DNA of 50,330 bases, from the NCBI RefSeq assembly GCF_027533505.1, contig NZ_JAPZUB010000038.1, positions 1 to 50,330 of the forward strand. The letters run 5' to 3'. The first letter of the stretch is position 1, and every line of letters begins with the position of its first letter. This DNA is from Flavobacterium sp. GTDB taxonomy: Bacteria; Bacteroidota; Bacteroidia; Flavobacteriales; Flavobacteriaceae. The position numbers and the translations under genes are program-made. The notes beneath the pieces were generated by a model. It was given only the letters and a program-made list of their open reading frames with translations, was not told the DNA's origin and did not search any database. Shown piece after piece: positions 9,108 to 18,260 of the stretch.

Positions 9108-12100
9108 TCCTGTACTTGATTGGGGGCAATAGGAACGGTTATTTTTTGAATCGCCCCTGTTCGTAAAAAGACTTTTGCAGAAAGGTCCTGTGGCAAACTT
9201 GTTCCTTCAATCCATTGCTGCGATTGATCGGAAAAAGTGACGCACACTTGTGACGCAGTACTCAATTGATAGACAACAGGAACTTGTGCATAGGTAAATA
9301 CCAAACTATGTTCGGGAAGGTCTACGGTGTAAGGCTCGCCCGTAACATCGACTAATGTTACCGTTCGTTCTTTGGCCACAAACGCTTTTCGCGACAACAA
9401 ACTTGGGTTAAAATGCAATTGCCCGTTTTCTATTTGCAATCCGAATTCGATGTTTCGCGACAGAATATCTTCTTTCACCTGACCCGTCATTCCGGGTTGT
9501 TGAGCGCCACGATGGTATGGGGTATGCGAATAGGGATCGGTGGGAAATGCCCCATACACAGTGGGTGATTTGTGCACCCCAATTCCTGTGTTAAGAGCAT
9601 GAAAATGGTCTGCTAAACGGTCAACTCGTGTTTGTGACTCGTTTTGAGTTTTGGCTTTTTCATAAATTTCAGCAACCGCTAGCACCAACTTTGAAACCAT
9701 ATGCCAATAAATGGATCCCAAACCTTCGTAGCCATAAAATGTCCCCGACCGTCCTGTAAATGCTTTATGTACAAATACTTTTTCGAAAAGTTGTAAAACT
9801 ACAGGTGCTTCTTGGGCCAATACATCAGCATATTCCGTTTGTGATTCAAGTTGCTTGAGCATTGCAGTCACATCGTTGGCATTATGAAAGTTACCATTAA
9901 AGTGATAGTTCCCGTGCAGGTCTTTGTTGATTAAACGAGCATCGTTGCGCGCTACCATATTTTGTAACAATGGAGAAGCCAAAACGTCCTCGGCGGGAAT
10001 ATTGTTTTTCTCTAAAAATTTCGGTAATGCCTTGTTAGGATAAAGCACATAGCTATCCTGATCGGGACGGTAAAGCGCACTTTTTCGCAAGGCATCGAGT
10101 GTGGTCACCACTTGTTCTGATGACAAAAAGCCCGAACTTAAAGCGGCTACTTGTCCCTCCAACATTTCTGGAAGGTAATCAAGGGTGATTCCATTGGGAG
10201 TATATTCCATCAAATTATAGGCATGATACAATTGGTCTTGACGTTGATTGGCTTGGATAGAATGTTCTAAATACTGCAAAGCAAGTGCAACAAATCGCTT
10301 TAAGCCCGCCATGGAATGGGTTCGTTTCTTGCCCCAAAATCCGCTTTCATAAATTTGCGTGCGGTATTCAGAAGCGGCTTTTCCTAAACAATCGACCATT
10401 TCTTTGCGCTGGGCGTCACTAATTGGTTGTTGTAACCAATGCGTTCGTTGCTCCAAACATTCCCGTAACGTATGATAAAACTCGACCATTTCGCCCGAGA
10501 TTTTAATGGTGTCTTGGGGTGTTTTTTCTAATACCTCTTGGAAAAAAGAGAGAAAACGACGCATGTAATATAGGGTGACCATAGAAACCCCGTTTCCGAC
10601 TAGAGCGTTGTTGGCATCATTCCATTCCGGACGTTGCGTATTCATCCAAATCCCCCCTTCGGGAATAAAATTGGCCATTTTAGCTAATACGGTAGCCAGA
10701 ATTTTTTCTATGAAGGTAACCCGATAGATCGCATCTTGCTTGTCGGTTAGCAGTGCCCCATCGGCACCGATTTTGGCTTTACGATGGTGTATTTCTTTTT
10801 CCCAGTCCCAATCGAAAGTGATGGTGTCTTTGGGATTTTGTATAATTTCTTCATAGGGTTTAATACGATAGGGTACGGCTGCATAAACAAACTGTTCCTT
10901 ATCAAACCATTCTTGCAAAGAATTGGGTTGGTACTTTTCTTTAAACTCTAAAAATTTAAGTAAATAGATGATTTGGTGGTCCCCCCAATAGCCAATATAC
11001 GACCACGGATTATCGGGTTCGATGGTTTCCCAATCAAAACCTCCTTTGGTCACGCGATACGGATTGTACCCATCAAAGGTCGAGGAATTTAAGAATTTGG
11101 TAATCATTCCGTCGATAAAATCAGGAAAGGCATAGGCTAGCGACTCCCAATTTTGAAAAATATCGCGCCAGTTTCCTTCGTAATCCAAAATTTTGGATCC
11201 ATCAATTTCATTACGTGTATTGATTGAAAACTTGTTCCAAGGACGACTGGGATCGCCGTGACGGCGGCTAAATTTCAAAGGTAGGTACTCAACCGCAAGT
11301 CGCGTAAGATCATCATCGCACAAAGAAGCTACTTTTCCACAAAGGTATTGATAGTCAAACTGTTCGGGCCAGCTTATGTAGAACGCTTTATGCTTGGCCG
11401 CTATCTCAGAATTGGCGTGATTAAGGTAGCTTAGAAAGTCAGCCTTATCCACTTGGTAGTTGTGGTCAAAGATTCCTCCTCGCATGATATTGAAGAGCAC
11501 ATTGGAAAAATGGCGGGCATCTTTGCGCACATCTGCCGTAAACTGTAATCCATCAGCGGTTGCATTGAGCGCAATTAATTTTTGAGTCCCCCATTGCGTA
11601 TCTGCCATCACTTTGGCTTCCAAATCATCGGGAGACTTTAAGGCTTCGATGCGTTCAATCACTTGCGCTTGGTTGTAATTCACATCGGCAACAATATGCC
11701 ATTGTAACGTTTCGCCTTTAACCAAATAGTTTTCACTAACGACGAAGTAGGCCCCTTTTTCGCCTTTGACATCGTACTCCGTTTCAATAGGCATTTTTTT
11801 ACGAAAATGAGCCACTTGCTGCGACGAAACCAAGTATTTCGGATTCTTGAGTCCCAACGACCAAACCACATTGGCTTTTAAGGCTTCACTCGGTTCGGCT
11901 TTGTCTACTATGATCGCACTGAGTGCATAAATTCCTAATCCTACTTCGGCAATGAGTTCGTTGCGCTTGTAGGCATCGACCAAATTACTGGTCGCATTTT
12001 GTAAATCAGCGCTTACGCCATGAGGCATGATATTTTGAATTCCATCCAATACATGAATGACGTAATCCTGTTCGGCATGGTTGATTACTTCTGCAGTGCG

Positions 12101-12580
12101 CACAAACCCATAGATATCGCTGGTATGCCAACGGTAGCGAAAAGTGAGGTCAAAATCATGATGAATTTCTTCAAAAACGATACTATTTCCGTAGAAACTT
12201 TTGTAGAGGTTGCGCGTGAGGGTAAAGGATTCATTGAATCGTTCTGAGAAAGGTTCCCATAAAACGATTTTACCTTCGTGTTGAATTTGAAAAATAGTTT
12301 TGCTTCCTGTAGTATCGATGGATTCTGTTATTTTATCATCGGTATAGTATGGAAACAAGGCATACTCTGCATTTTTACGTCCCGCAGTGAGTCCGCCGTT
12401 ACTGGAAATAAACAACCAATGGTTGGCATCACTTACCATACTCATGAAAAAAGGGCGCATGTGATCGACATTCGAAATTTTAAAAAACTGTTGATCGTAC
12501 AGCGTTACGAGTTCCATATCGGCAGGACTATTTTGATTTTTTATATCTGCTTTAGAAGAAAAAGGGGCACTAAAATTCAT
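9104..12580 (-). CDS. Large inverting beta-glucan phosphorylase (GH149/GH161/GH94 clan)
   Basis: This 1158-residue protein has no signal peptide and should act in the cytoplasm. It has the phosphorylase pattern of N-terminal beta-sandwich, helical linker and (alpha/alpha)6 barrel. The catalytic acid is probably D655 in EWNDANN. Other telling stretches are YEGNWRDIFQNWESL and GYEGLGSIYWHM. It is far longer than cellobiose phosphorylases of GH94 (about 800 residues) and fits the roughly 1100-residue GH149 and GH161 beta-1,3-oligoglucan phosphorylases. The reaction would be oligoglucan plus phosphate giving glucose 1-phosphate and a shorter chain. The first ATG after the GH16 gene is used, 27 bp downstream of that gene. 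The exact family needs a profile search. Confidence 0.85.
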   Translation of the reverse strand: MNFSAPFSSKADIKNQNSPADMELVTLYDQQFFKISNVDHMRPFFMSMVSDANHWLFISSNGGLTAGRKNAEYALFPYYTDDKITESIDTTGSKTIFQIQHEGKIVLWEPFSERFNESFTLTRNLYKSFYGNSIVFEEIHHDFDLTFRYRWHTSDIYGFVRTAEVINHAEQDYVIHVLDGIQNIMPHGVSADLQNATSNLVDAYKRNELIAEVGLGIYALSAIIVDKAEPSEALKANVVWSLGLKNPKYLVSSQQVAHFRKKMPIETEYDVKGEKGAYFVVSENYLVKGETLQWHIVADVNYNQAQVIERIEALKSPDDLEAKVMADTQWGTQKLIALNATADGLQFTADVRKDARHFSNVLFNIMRGGIFDHNYQVDKADFLSYLNHANSEIAAKHKAFYISWPEQFDYQYLCGKVASLCDDDLTRLAVEYLPLKFSRRHGDPSRPWNKFSINTRNEIDGSKILDYEGNWRDIFQNWESLAYAFPDFIDGMITKFLNSSTFDGYNPYRVTKGGFDWETIEPDNPWSYIGYWGDHQIIYLLKFLEFKEKYQPNSLQEWFDKEQFVYAAVPYRIKPYEEIIQNPKDTITFDWDWEKEIHHRKAKIGADGALLTDKQDAIYRVTFIEKILATVLAKMANFIPEGGIWMNTQRPEWNDANNALVGNGVSMVTLYYMRRFLSFFQEVLEKTPQDTIKISGEMVEFYHTLRECLEQRTHWLQQPISDAQRKEMVDCLGKAASEYRTQIYESGFWGKKRTHSMAGLKRFVALALQYLEHSIQANQRQDQLYHAYNLMEYTPNGITLDYLPEMLEGQVAALSSGFLSSEQVVTTLDALRKSALYRPDQDSYVLYPNKALPKFLEKNNIPAEDVLASPLLQNMVARNDARLINKDLHGNYHFNGNFHNANDVTAMLKQLESQTEYADVLAQEAPVVLQLFEKVFVHKAFTGRSGTFYGYEGLGSIYWHMVSKLVLAVAEIYEKAKTQNESQTRVDRLADHFHALNTGIGVHKSPTVYGAFPTDPYSHTPYHRGAQQPGMTGQVKEDILSRNIEFGLQIENGQLHFNPSLLSRKAFVAKERTVTLVDVTGEPYTVDLPEHSLVFTYAQVPVVYQLSTASQVCVTFSDQSQQWIEGTSLPQDLSAKVFLRTGAIQKITVPIAPNQVQE

Positions 12581-12607
12581 GGTATTATTTTCAGTCTACA
12601 AATGGTT

Positions 12608-13435
12608 TTATTGGTATACACGAACGTAGTCGATGGTCATTTTTTGAGGGAACACCGTAGTATTGTTGTTTGGTAATCCTACATAATTTCCACCCACAGC
12701 GACGTTTAAAATCATAAAGAACGCTTGATCAAAAACCCAATCGCCGGGCACATCACTTTTGGCAATGCGTTTGTATAAAAAGCCATCAACGAAAAAGTCT
12801 ATCTTTTGGGCATCCCATTCGGCAGCGAAAATGTGGTAACCGGTATCAAAGCGTCCGTTAAACAAGGTATAGCTTCCTGAAATGGCATTTCCTCCTGAAT
12901 ATCCTGGTCCGTGAATCGTTCCATTGATGGTGCTGGGCAATTGACCTCGTAACTCCATAATATCAATTTCCCCGCAATTGGGCCAACCAACGGTTTCAAA
13001 ATTATCGCCCAACATCCAAAACGCTGGCCATAAACCTTGCCCGTAAGGCGTTTTCAATCGCGCCTCAAAGCGTCCGTATTGTTGTGCAAATTTGCCTTTG
13101 GTTTTGATTCGAGCCGAGGTGTATTGGGAACCGTTATAATTTTCCTTCAAAGCGGTAATGACTAAGTTCCCTTCCCCATCGGTGGATACGTTTTGTACCC
13201 GATTAGTATAAAATTGAAGTTCTTGGTTTCCCCAGCCATTAGCTCCTGTTCCGATATCATAGGTCCATTTGGTAGCATCGGGCGATTGACCTGAAGCGCC
13301 ATCAAATTCATCACTCCATACCAATTGCCAATTACGACTTTCGATATTTTGTTTGGTATCTGTTTCGCAGCCCGTAAAAAAGCATCCCAGCGTGAGTAGG
13401 GCGACTGCTTTTGTACTATTTATAAGTGTTTTCAT
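12608..13435 (-). CDS. GH16 beta-1,3-glucanase lipoprotein
   Basis: This 275-residue protein has a lipoprotein signal (FFTGC, Cys23, followed by acidic ETD as in surface-exposed Bacteroidota lipoproteins). A single GH16 domain fills about residues 35-275, with CGEIDIME (nucleophile E156, acid/base E161) and the family-typical end MTIDYVRVYQ. It is a compact endo-glucanase without accessory domains, in contrast to the secreted GH16 at the operon end. It probably trims glucan at the cell surface. It follows the binding lipoprotein by 18 bp and precedes the phosphorylase by 27 bp. Confidence 0.92.
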   Translation of the reverse strand: MKTLINSTKAVALLTLGCFFTGCETDTKQNIESRNWQLVWSDEFDGASGQSPDATKWTYDIGTGANGWGNQELQFYTNRVQNVSTDGEGNLVITALKENYNGSQYTSARIKTKGKFAQQYGRFEARLKTPYGQGLWPAFWMLGDNFETVGWPNCGEIDIMELRGQLPSTINGTIHGPGYSGGNAISGSYTLFNGRFDTGYHIFAAEWDAQKIDFFVDGFLYKRIAKSDVPGDWVFDQAFFMILNVAVGGNYVGLPNNNTTVFPQKMTIDYVRVYQ

Positions 13436-13453
13436 AGAGTTTACTAAAAATGA

Positions 13454-14854
13454 TTAATTGTGGAAATAGACATTATCCACGTAAATAACCGAACCGTCGC
13501 CACCCTCTAAAATGATTTGAGCTAAGTTGGAACGGCTGGCCAAATTAGGCATGGCTGTGAAGGGTATTTCGATAGACATCCAATTTTGTGACACCAAGAA
13601 CGGCGCAGTAAATGTGGTCGAATGACGGGTATCGTCTCCACCTCCAAACACGCCATTGGCTCCAAAATCTACTACGATAACTCGCAATTGACGCCCCGGT
13701 GCGATAGGACCAGGAATAAATGCATCCAAGTGGAAATGAGTCATTGCGGTAGCATTTACCGTTGGACTGCTAAACTCCATTCCTACAAAGTTGAAAATGC
13801 TATATCCTAAAACATTATCTCCATTCACCGTAAAATCACTTGAAACGGTAGTTTGCCAAGGTTGCCAATAACCGTTGTAGTAATTCACAGGGACATTGGT
13901 GTAGGCATCGCTAAAGATGGAAATGACGTTTATCGGATTCAAGGTTGGTGTTGGTGCATTGACATACGCTCCGGGACAATTGATGGTTAATGAACCTGTC
14001 GCGTTTTGAGTCCCTAATTTTGCTGTAATCACTGCTGTTCCTGCTCCTACGGTAGTTACTACTCCTGTATTGCTTACAGTGGCCACTGCCGTATTGGACG
14101 AGGTAAAATTCAAGTATGCTGGCGACATGGATACCGCTTGGTTGATGGCATTGGGCATATTGAAAACCGATCCAATTCCGGTGATAGGTGTATTTACGCC
14201 ACTAAACGTCGTTACTGAAGCATTTTGTCCATTGGAAATTCGGGCTTGCGCATGAGCAATTGTACCTAAATTTTCAAACCGTACTTCATCAATCCAGAAC
14301 GAGTATCCATTGCCATTCTCAGGACCTTCCGAAAAATAGAACATTCCTTTTTCCATTTTCAATTTAGAAGGATCAGGAATAGGAATGATGTACTTTTTCC
14401 ATACCGTAGACAAACTCAATCCATTGATGGCCGCTTGGAATTTGTTTTCACCCAAATCAATGCCAAAACCCACAACATCGAGGGTAGCCGCTACCGAACT
14501 TTTGGCATAGAAGGTGAGTGCATTGTAGGACGATAAGTCACGACCTACCGTTGTAAAGAATGCACCCCCGGCATAGGACCCTGAAGGATCATTTACATTA
14601 GGAACATCGACACGCATCGAAGCTTCTGTGTTGTTGTAGGTAACGTCATTATCCACTTGAAAAGCGGTCAAGACGGAACCTCCGAAAGCAGCGTAATTTA
14701 ATCCCCCACTGAAGGTATCAATAAATACATCAGGGTTGGAAGAATACTTGGCTTCTTTGAAATCATTAGGGTCGTTTTCACACCCTACCACAAAACCCGC
14801 TATCAAACAGCCGGTTAGGGTCTTTGTAATTGCATTCATAAATCTCGTTTTCAT
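13454..14854 (-). CDS. Surface glycan-binding lipoprotein with Ig-like (BIG2) domain
   Basis: This 466-residue lipoprotein (VVGC, Cys25, then acidic ENDPND) has no catalytic motif. Residues about 40-196 form a beta-sandwich like carbohydrate-binding modules. Residues about 215-293 are a bacterial Ig-like BIG2 domain (FTSSNTAVATVSNTGVVT). Residues about 298-466 form a second binding-type module (ISIFSDAY ... THFHLDAFIP ... VIYVDNVYFHN) that reappears in the T9SS protein at 21159-22937. It sits where PULs usually encode SusD or a surface glycan-binding protein, between the barrel fusion (11 bp upstream) and the GH16 lipoprotein. I infer that it holds glucan at the cell surface. Ligand and structure are not shown by sequence alone. 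Confidence 0.75.
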   Translation of the reverse strand: MKTRFMNAITKTLTGCLIAGFVVGCENDPNDFKEAKYSSNPDVFIDTFSGGLNYAAFGGSVLTAFQVDNDVTYNNTEASMRVDVPNVNDPSGSYAGGAFFTTVGRDLSSYNALTFYAKSSVAATLDVVGFGIDLGENKFQAAINGLSLSTVWKKYIIPIPDPSKLKMEKGMFYFSEGPENGNGYSFWIDEVRFENLGTIAHAQARISNGQNASVTTFSGVNTPITGIGSVFNMPNAINQAVSMSPAYLNFTSSNTAVATVSNTGVVTTVGAGTAVITAKLGTQNATGSLTINCPGAYVNAPTPTLNPINVISIFSDAYTNVPVNYYNGYWQPWQTTVSSDFTVNGDNVLGYSIFNFVGMEFSSPTVNATAMTHFHLDAFIPGPIAPGRQLRVIVVDFGANGVFGGGDDTRHSTTFTAPFLVSQNWMSIEIPFTAMPNLASRSNLAQIILEGGDGSVIYVDNVYFHN

Positions 14855-14865
14855 AGGGTATTTTT

Positions 14866-17800
14866 TTAATTTATGATATTAATGTGAATATAGGTTCGAA
14901 TTTCCCATTCTTGTCCATTGTCAAAACCAATCGCATTTGGATCGGGCACCCACTCCCCTGCTGGATTTTGAATTTGTGTTGGATTATAACGGGGCGAATA
15001 CTTATCTAAAGAACGCCATGTGCCGCGAATCCCAATTCGAGTTCCAGGAAGAATAAACCAATCTGGTTTTCCGATGGTAGTGGACAAATCAGCCATCAAC
15101 TGTAAGGGGAACGTTAAGTTGAAGTCACGGTGGTAGTCATACGGACCCCAATCGTTGATTTTGATCGCAGAATTTAATTTTACATTTTTATAAATGGCTC
15201 GCAAATCCATTCCCATACGGGTAATTTTTCGAGCATCACTACCGTTAGCTTGGGCATCACCGGCATATAGGGTTGCAATAACTCCAAAATCTTTATTCAA
15301 TTTTGATACAATACGGGTATTGACTTCCCACAAATCGGCAGCAGGTGCAGCGCCATCAAAAGCAAACAAAGTTCTTCCATTGCCCAATATACCAATAGCC
15401 GCATCTTGTGAGGTAGGTAAATGACGGTATACAAAACCAGCACTAACCGAGAATTTTGAATCTTCTGTACGATCGTTATCCCATTCGTACATCCAAGTTC
15501 CTGGCGTTTGGTCGAAGGTGAATAAAATTTCGGCTGCCGTTTGTTCACGGTTGGAACGAACTACAAAGGGATCGTCCAAAATATTTCGTGGACGTCCTGG
15601 TGCAGGTACATCGGTAGTCATTGGTCCTTCTAAAGGTTTTTGCCATAAAAAGTTAGGTGCAATTTGAAGCTTTCCGATAGTATAAGTGAAACCGGTTAAA
15701 ACATTATACTGGTTACCACTTCCACTATCTTTCAAACGCCATCCGGTAAAGGTTTGCGTTAAATCGGCTCCTCCATTGGCTACTAAGCCCATGGCTGCTC
15801 CTTGTCCGTACCAATTGAAACGACCGCCGGTATAGGTTAGTTTCATTTTTCCTCCCCAGTTGTCTTTGGATTCAACTTGAGTCAAAAATACTTGTGGTCC
15901 CGTTTCTGAATCACGGGTTACTTGATAATCGCGACCATTCAAGGGTTGACCTGCCCAAATACCGCCTAAATCGACTGCTAATTTCCCAAACTTACGATTA
16001 ACGTGAAGCGTAAGACGACGCGTTTTCGGTTGAGGAACGGCAAAGGAACTCACAATGGCACCTTGTTGTTCTAGGTCTTCATGAAAAATGGTTGTAAAAT
16101 CGGTGTTTGCAATTTTACGACTGTATTTTACCAAGATAGCAGGGTTGGCGCCCCACCACAACTGAGGTCCGAAAGCTACTTTCAAACCGTTGAGCATTTT
16201 CTTACCCTCTACTTCAAAACCGAAGGGTGCAATTCCGTTATAAATATCCATCTGTGGACCATAATTCGCCTCTGGGTACAATCCGAAGAAATCGCCCTCA
16301 TACCCCCAATGGTAATGTCCGGTTCGGTAAAATCCGGTTAAGTTAAAATATTTGCTATTCCAATTGTAGCTTGCGCGATACACTTGAACACGGTTGTTGT
16401 CTTGCAATTGAACAGGCCCGTTGGGTCCGTTAACAATAACTGGACGTCCGCGATTTTCATAAAAGATTTGATCGATGGGGTTTTGTGCCACATTTCCTAA
16501 AACGTTAAATTCGATATTGGCACTTGAATTGGCCGATGGATTTCCTCCAATCCCTACAAAATACGATTCCATATTATCAAACCCTTGTTGGTTTGGGAAA
16601 TCGTTAAAATTGGGGGTCGGACTCTCGGGTGTGGTAATTAAAGAACCGCCCGTATTGAAGGTAGTGAACTCGGCGGACAAACGCGTCACGCGAATTTTAC
16701 TTCCTTGTGATGCTTCGGCAGCGGCTTTATCGCTGCGTGCACGTAAGGCTGCATCCATGATTTGGGTTTTATCCAAAACACTTTGCAATTGCGCGGGATT
16801 GGCTCCGGGAGCATACGGATCAAATTGATGAATATCTTTCAAAAGGTAGTAGGCTGTTCTTGGATATAGTTGGTAAAACCCATTTTCATCGGGAGCGCCT
16901 TTAGCACAAATCCCAAACCACTCTTCATTCATGTTGTTTTCGCCTTCGGTAAAATCCTTTTGGTACCCACCGTTGGACCAAGAAGCATTGGTATCGTGAA
17001 CGTCTAAATTTTTAGTTTGACCATATTTCCACCAACCGTCACTAAACTGAAAGGTAAACCCTCCAATACAGTTTCCAGATTTACCCATGCCCGCTGCATT
17101 TTCATAAATCTCTTTCCAGTTTCCTTTCAAATAAAAGGCTTGAGCGTTGCCATCCTCTTTGTTGGTTTGTACGTTAAAAGCATCAGCTCCAAACTCGGTA
17201 AAAAGCACTGGTTTTCCGTATTCTTTTTTTACACGCTCAAACAAATCCCCAAACGATACACCGCGGTATACATTGGTCCCAAGAATATCCACATCCTTAC
17301 ATTCTTTGGCTATAATGTCGAGAAAAAGTAAGTCTCCATTACAAATGGCAATGGGTCGCGAACTGTCGATCGCTTTCATTTTTACCACTGCTTGGTTGAA
17401 CAATTGGTACATGGACTTGGCACGTATAGTTGACTTGCGGTCTTGGATTGGAATATTCTCGGTTTCAGCACCGTCCCAAAACAAACCGTAGTTGTTTTCG
17501 TTTCCTAATAAGAAAAGTAACAATCCTTTGGTGTCTTTGTATTCGGCCACCATTTGAGTAACTTCTTGAAGTAAAAGGGCTTGCGTTTTGGGATCAGCAT
17601 ACTCTGAAATAGGTGTCCAAACCCCATCAATCGTTAACCCGTAACGTCCAAAAGAATGATTTAGCATTGTATAAATACCGTGGGTGGCATAGACATATTC
17701 AATCCATTTTTTGGGCATTCCTGTGTACACACGAATGGTATTTACCCCCATATTTTTTAACATGCCCATTTCATCGTCTAAGGCTTGACGAATAAATGAA

Positions 17801-17997
17801 TCCGGTTGATTCCACAAACTGTAATTGTAATTGGTACCGATTGGAAAGTAATCCCAGTTCATTCCATTAATGATGAAATCTTTGCCGTTTACTTTCAAAC
17901 GTACTTCTGCGTTCGTCTTGTCTAGCGTTACGCGCTCGGATTGCGAAAAACCGAACCAAGAACAGCCAAAAAAGAGTAGAATAATAATTTTTTTCAT
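14866..17997 (-). CDS. Glycosidase domain fused to an outer-membrane beta-barrel
   Basis: This 1043-residue protein has a signal peptide (about 1-19) and two halves. Residues about 25-395 are a TIM-barrel glycosidase of the GH2/GH5-like clan, with LLGNEN (putative acid/base E167) and LFTEFG (putative nucleophile E268). After a short helical stretch (about 400-430), residues about 435-1043 read as alternating amphipathic beta-strands with aromatic girdles and short turns, ending EWEIRTYIHINIIN, as expected for an outer-membrane barrel. It is not a TonB-dependent SusC receptor: I see no plug domain or TonB box. It is the first gene of its operon, behind the regulated promoter at 18055-18113. 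I infer a porin that cuts or hands over glucan at its own mouth. Confidence 0.8.
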   Translation of the reverse strand: MKKIIILLFFGCSWFGFSQSERVTLDKTNAEVRLKVNGKDFIINGMNWDYFPIGTNYNYSLWNQPDSFIRQALDDEMGMLKNMGVNTIRVYTGMPKKWIEYVYATHGIYTMLNHSFGRYGLTIDGVWTPISEYADPKTQALLLQEVTQMVAEYKDTKGLLLFLLGNENNYGLFWDGAETENIPIQDRKSTIRAKSMYQLFNQAVVKMKAIDSSRPIAICNGDLLFLDIIAKECKDVDILGTNVYRGVSFGDLFERVKKEYGKPVLFTEFGADAFNVQTNKEDGNAQAFYLKGNWKEIYENAAGMGKSGNCIGGFTFQFSDGWWKYGQTKNLDVHDTNASWSNGGYQKDFTEGENNMNEEWFGICAKGAPDENGFYQLYPRTAYYLLKDIHQFDPYAPGANPAQLQSVLDKTQIMDAALRARSDKAAAEASQGSKIRVTRLSAEFTTFNTGGSLITTPESPTPNFNDFPNQQGFDNMESYFVGIGGNPSANSSANIEFNVLGNVAQNPIDQIFYENRGRPVIVNGPNGPVQLQDNNRVQVYRASYNWNSKYFNLTGFYRTGHYHWGYEGDFFGLYPEANYGPQMDIYNGIAPFGFEVEGKKMLNGLKVAFGPQLWWGANPAILVKYSRKIANTDFTTIFHEDLEQQGAIVSSFAVPQPKTRRLTLHVNRKFGKLAVDLGGIWAGQPLNGRDYQVTRDSETGPQVFLTQVESKDNWGGKMKLTYTGGRFNWYGQGAAMGLVANGGADLTQTFTGWRLKDSGSGNQYNVLTGFTYTIGKLQIAPNFLWQKPLEGPMTTDVPAPGRPRNILDDPFVVRSNREQTAAEILFTFDQTPGTWMYEWDNDRTEDSKFSVSAGFVYRHLPTSQDAAIGILGNGRTLFAFDGAAPAADLWEVNTRIVSKLNKDFGVIATLYAGDAQANGSDARKITRMGMDLRAIYKNVKLNSAIKINDWGPYDYHRDFNLTFPLQLMADLSTTIGKPDWFILPGTRIGIRGTWRSLDKYSPRYNPTQIQNPAGEWVPDPNAIGFDNGQEWEIRTYIHINIIN

Positions 17998-18054
17998 TGG
18001 TTATTAAGGATTAGATAATTTAAGAGTTGAAATTTGGTTGAATTAATAATTTCA

Positions 18055-18113
18055 TAAAATTAAGTAGTGTCTTTAATTGAGAAAAGGAATTCACCTCAAC
18101 AAAAAACATACAA
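18055..18113 (-). promoter_or_regulatory. Putative regulated promoter of the glucan operon
   Basis: On the minus strand two related 8-mers, TTGTATGT (18106-18113) and TTGTTGAG (18095-18102), lie 11 bp apart. After exactly 32 bp comes TAATTTTA (18055-18062), seven of eight to TAnnTTTG. The promoter at 22950-23008 has the same layout with the same 32-bp gap. The position suits an activator bound just upstream of -33. The start codon is 57 bp further down. No other gene lies in this 263-bp interval. Confidence 0.55.
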
Positions 18114-18216
18114 AATGATTTTCAATTCATTTGCGCTAAAACCCATATATAACAAGGGCTTTAAGCGATTGTTTTTTAAATTTATATCCTGCTCATAACA
18201 GAAATAAAAAATTAAT

Positions 18217-18235
18217 TTGTAGAGGTTTTGTATAG
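18217..18235 (+). promoter_or_regulatory. Distal inverted copy of the putative operator
   Basis: TTGTAGAG (18217-18224) and TTGTATAG (18228-18235) repeat with an 11-bp period on the plus strand, opposite in orientation to the pair at 18095-18113 and about 122 bp from it centre to centre. It may assist looping, or it may be a chance AT-rich match. Confidence 0.4.
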
Positions 18236-18260
18236 GGAATTTTAACGCTTTTTATCTTCA

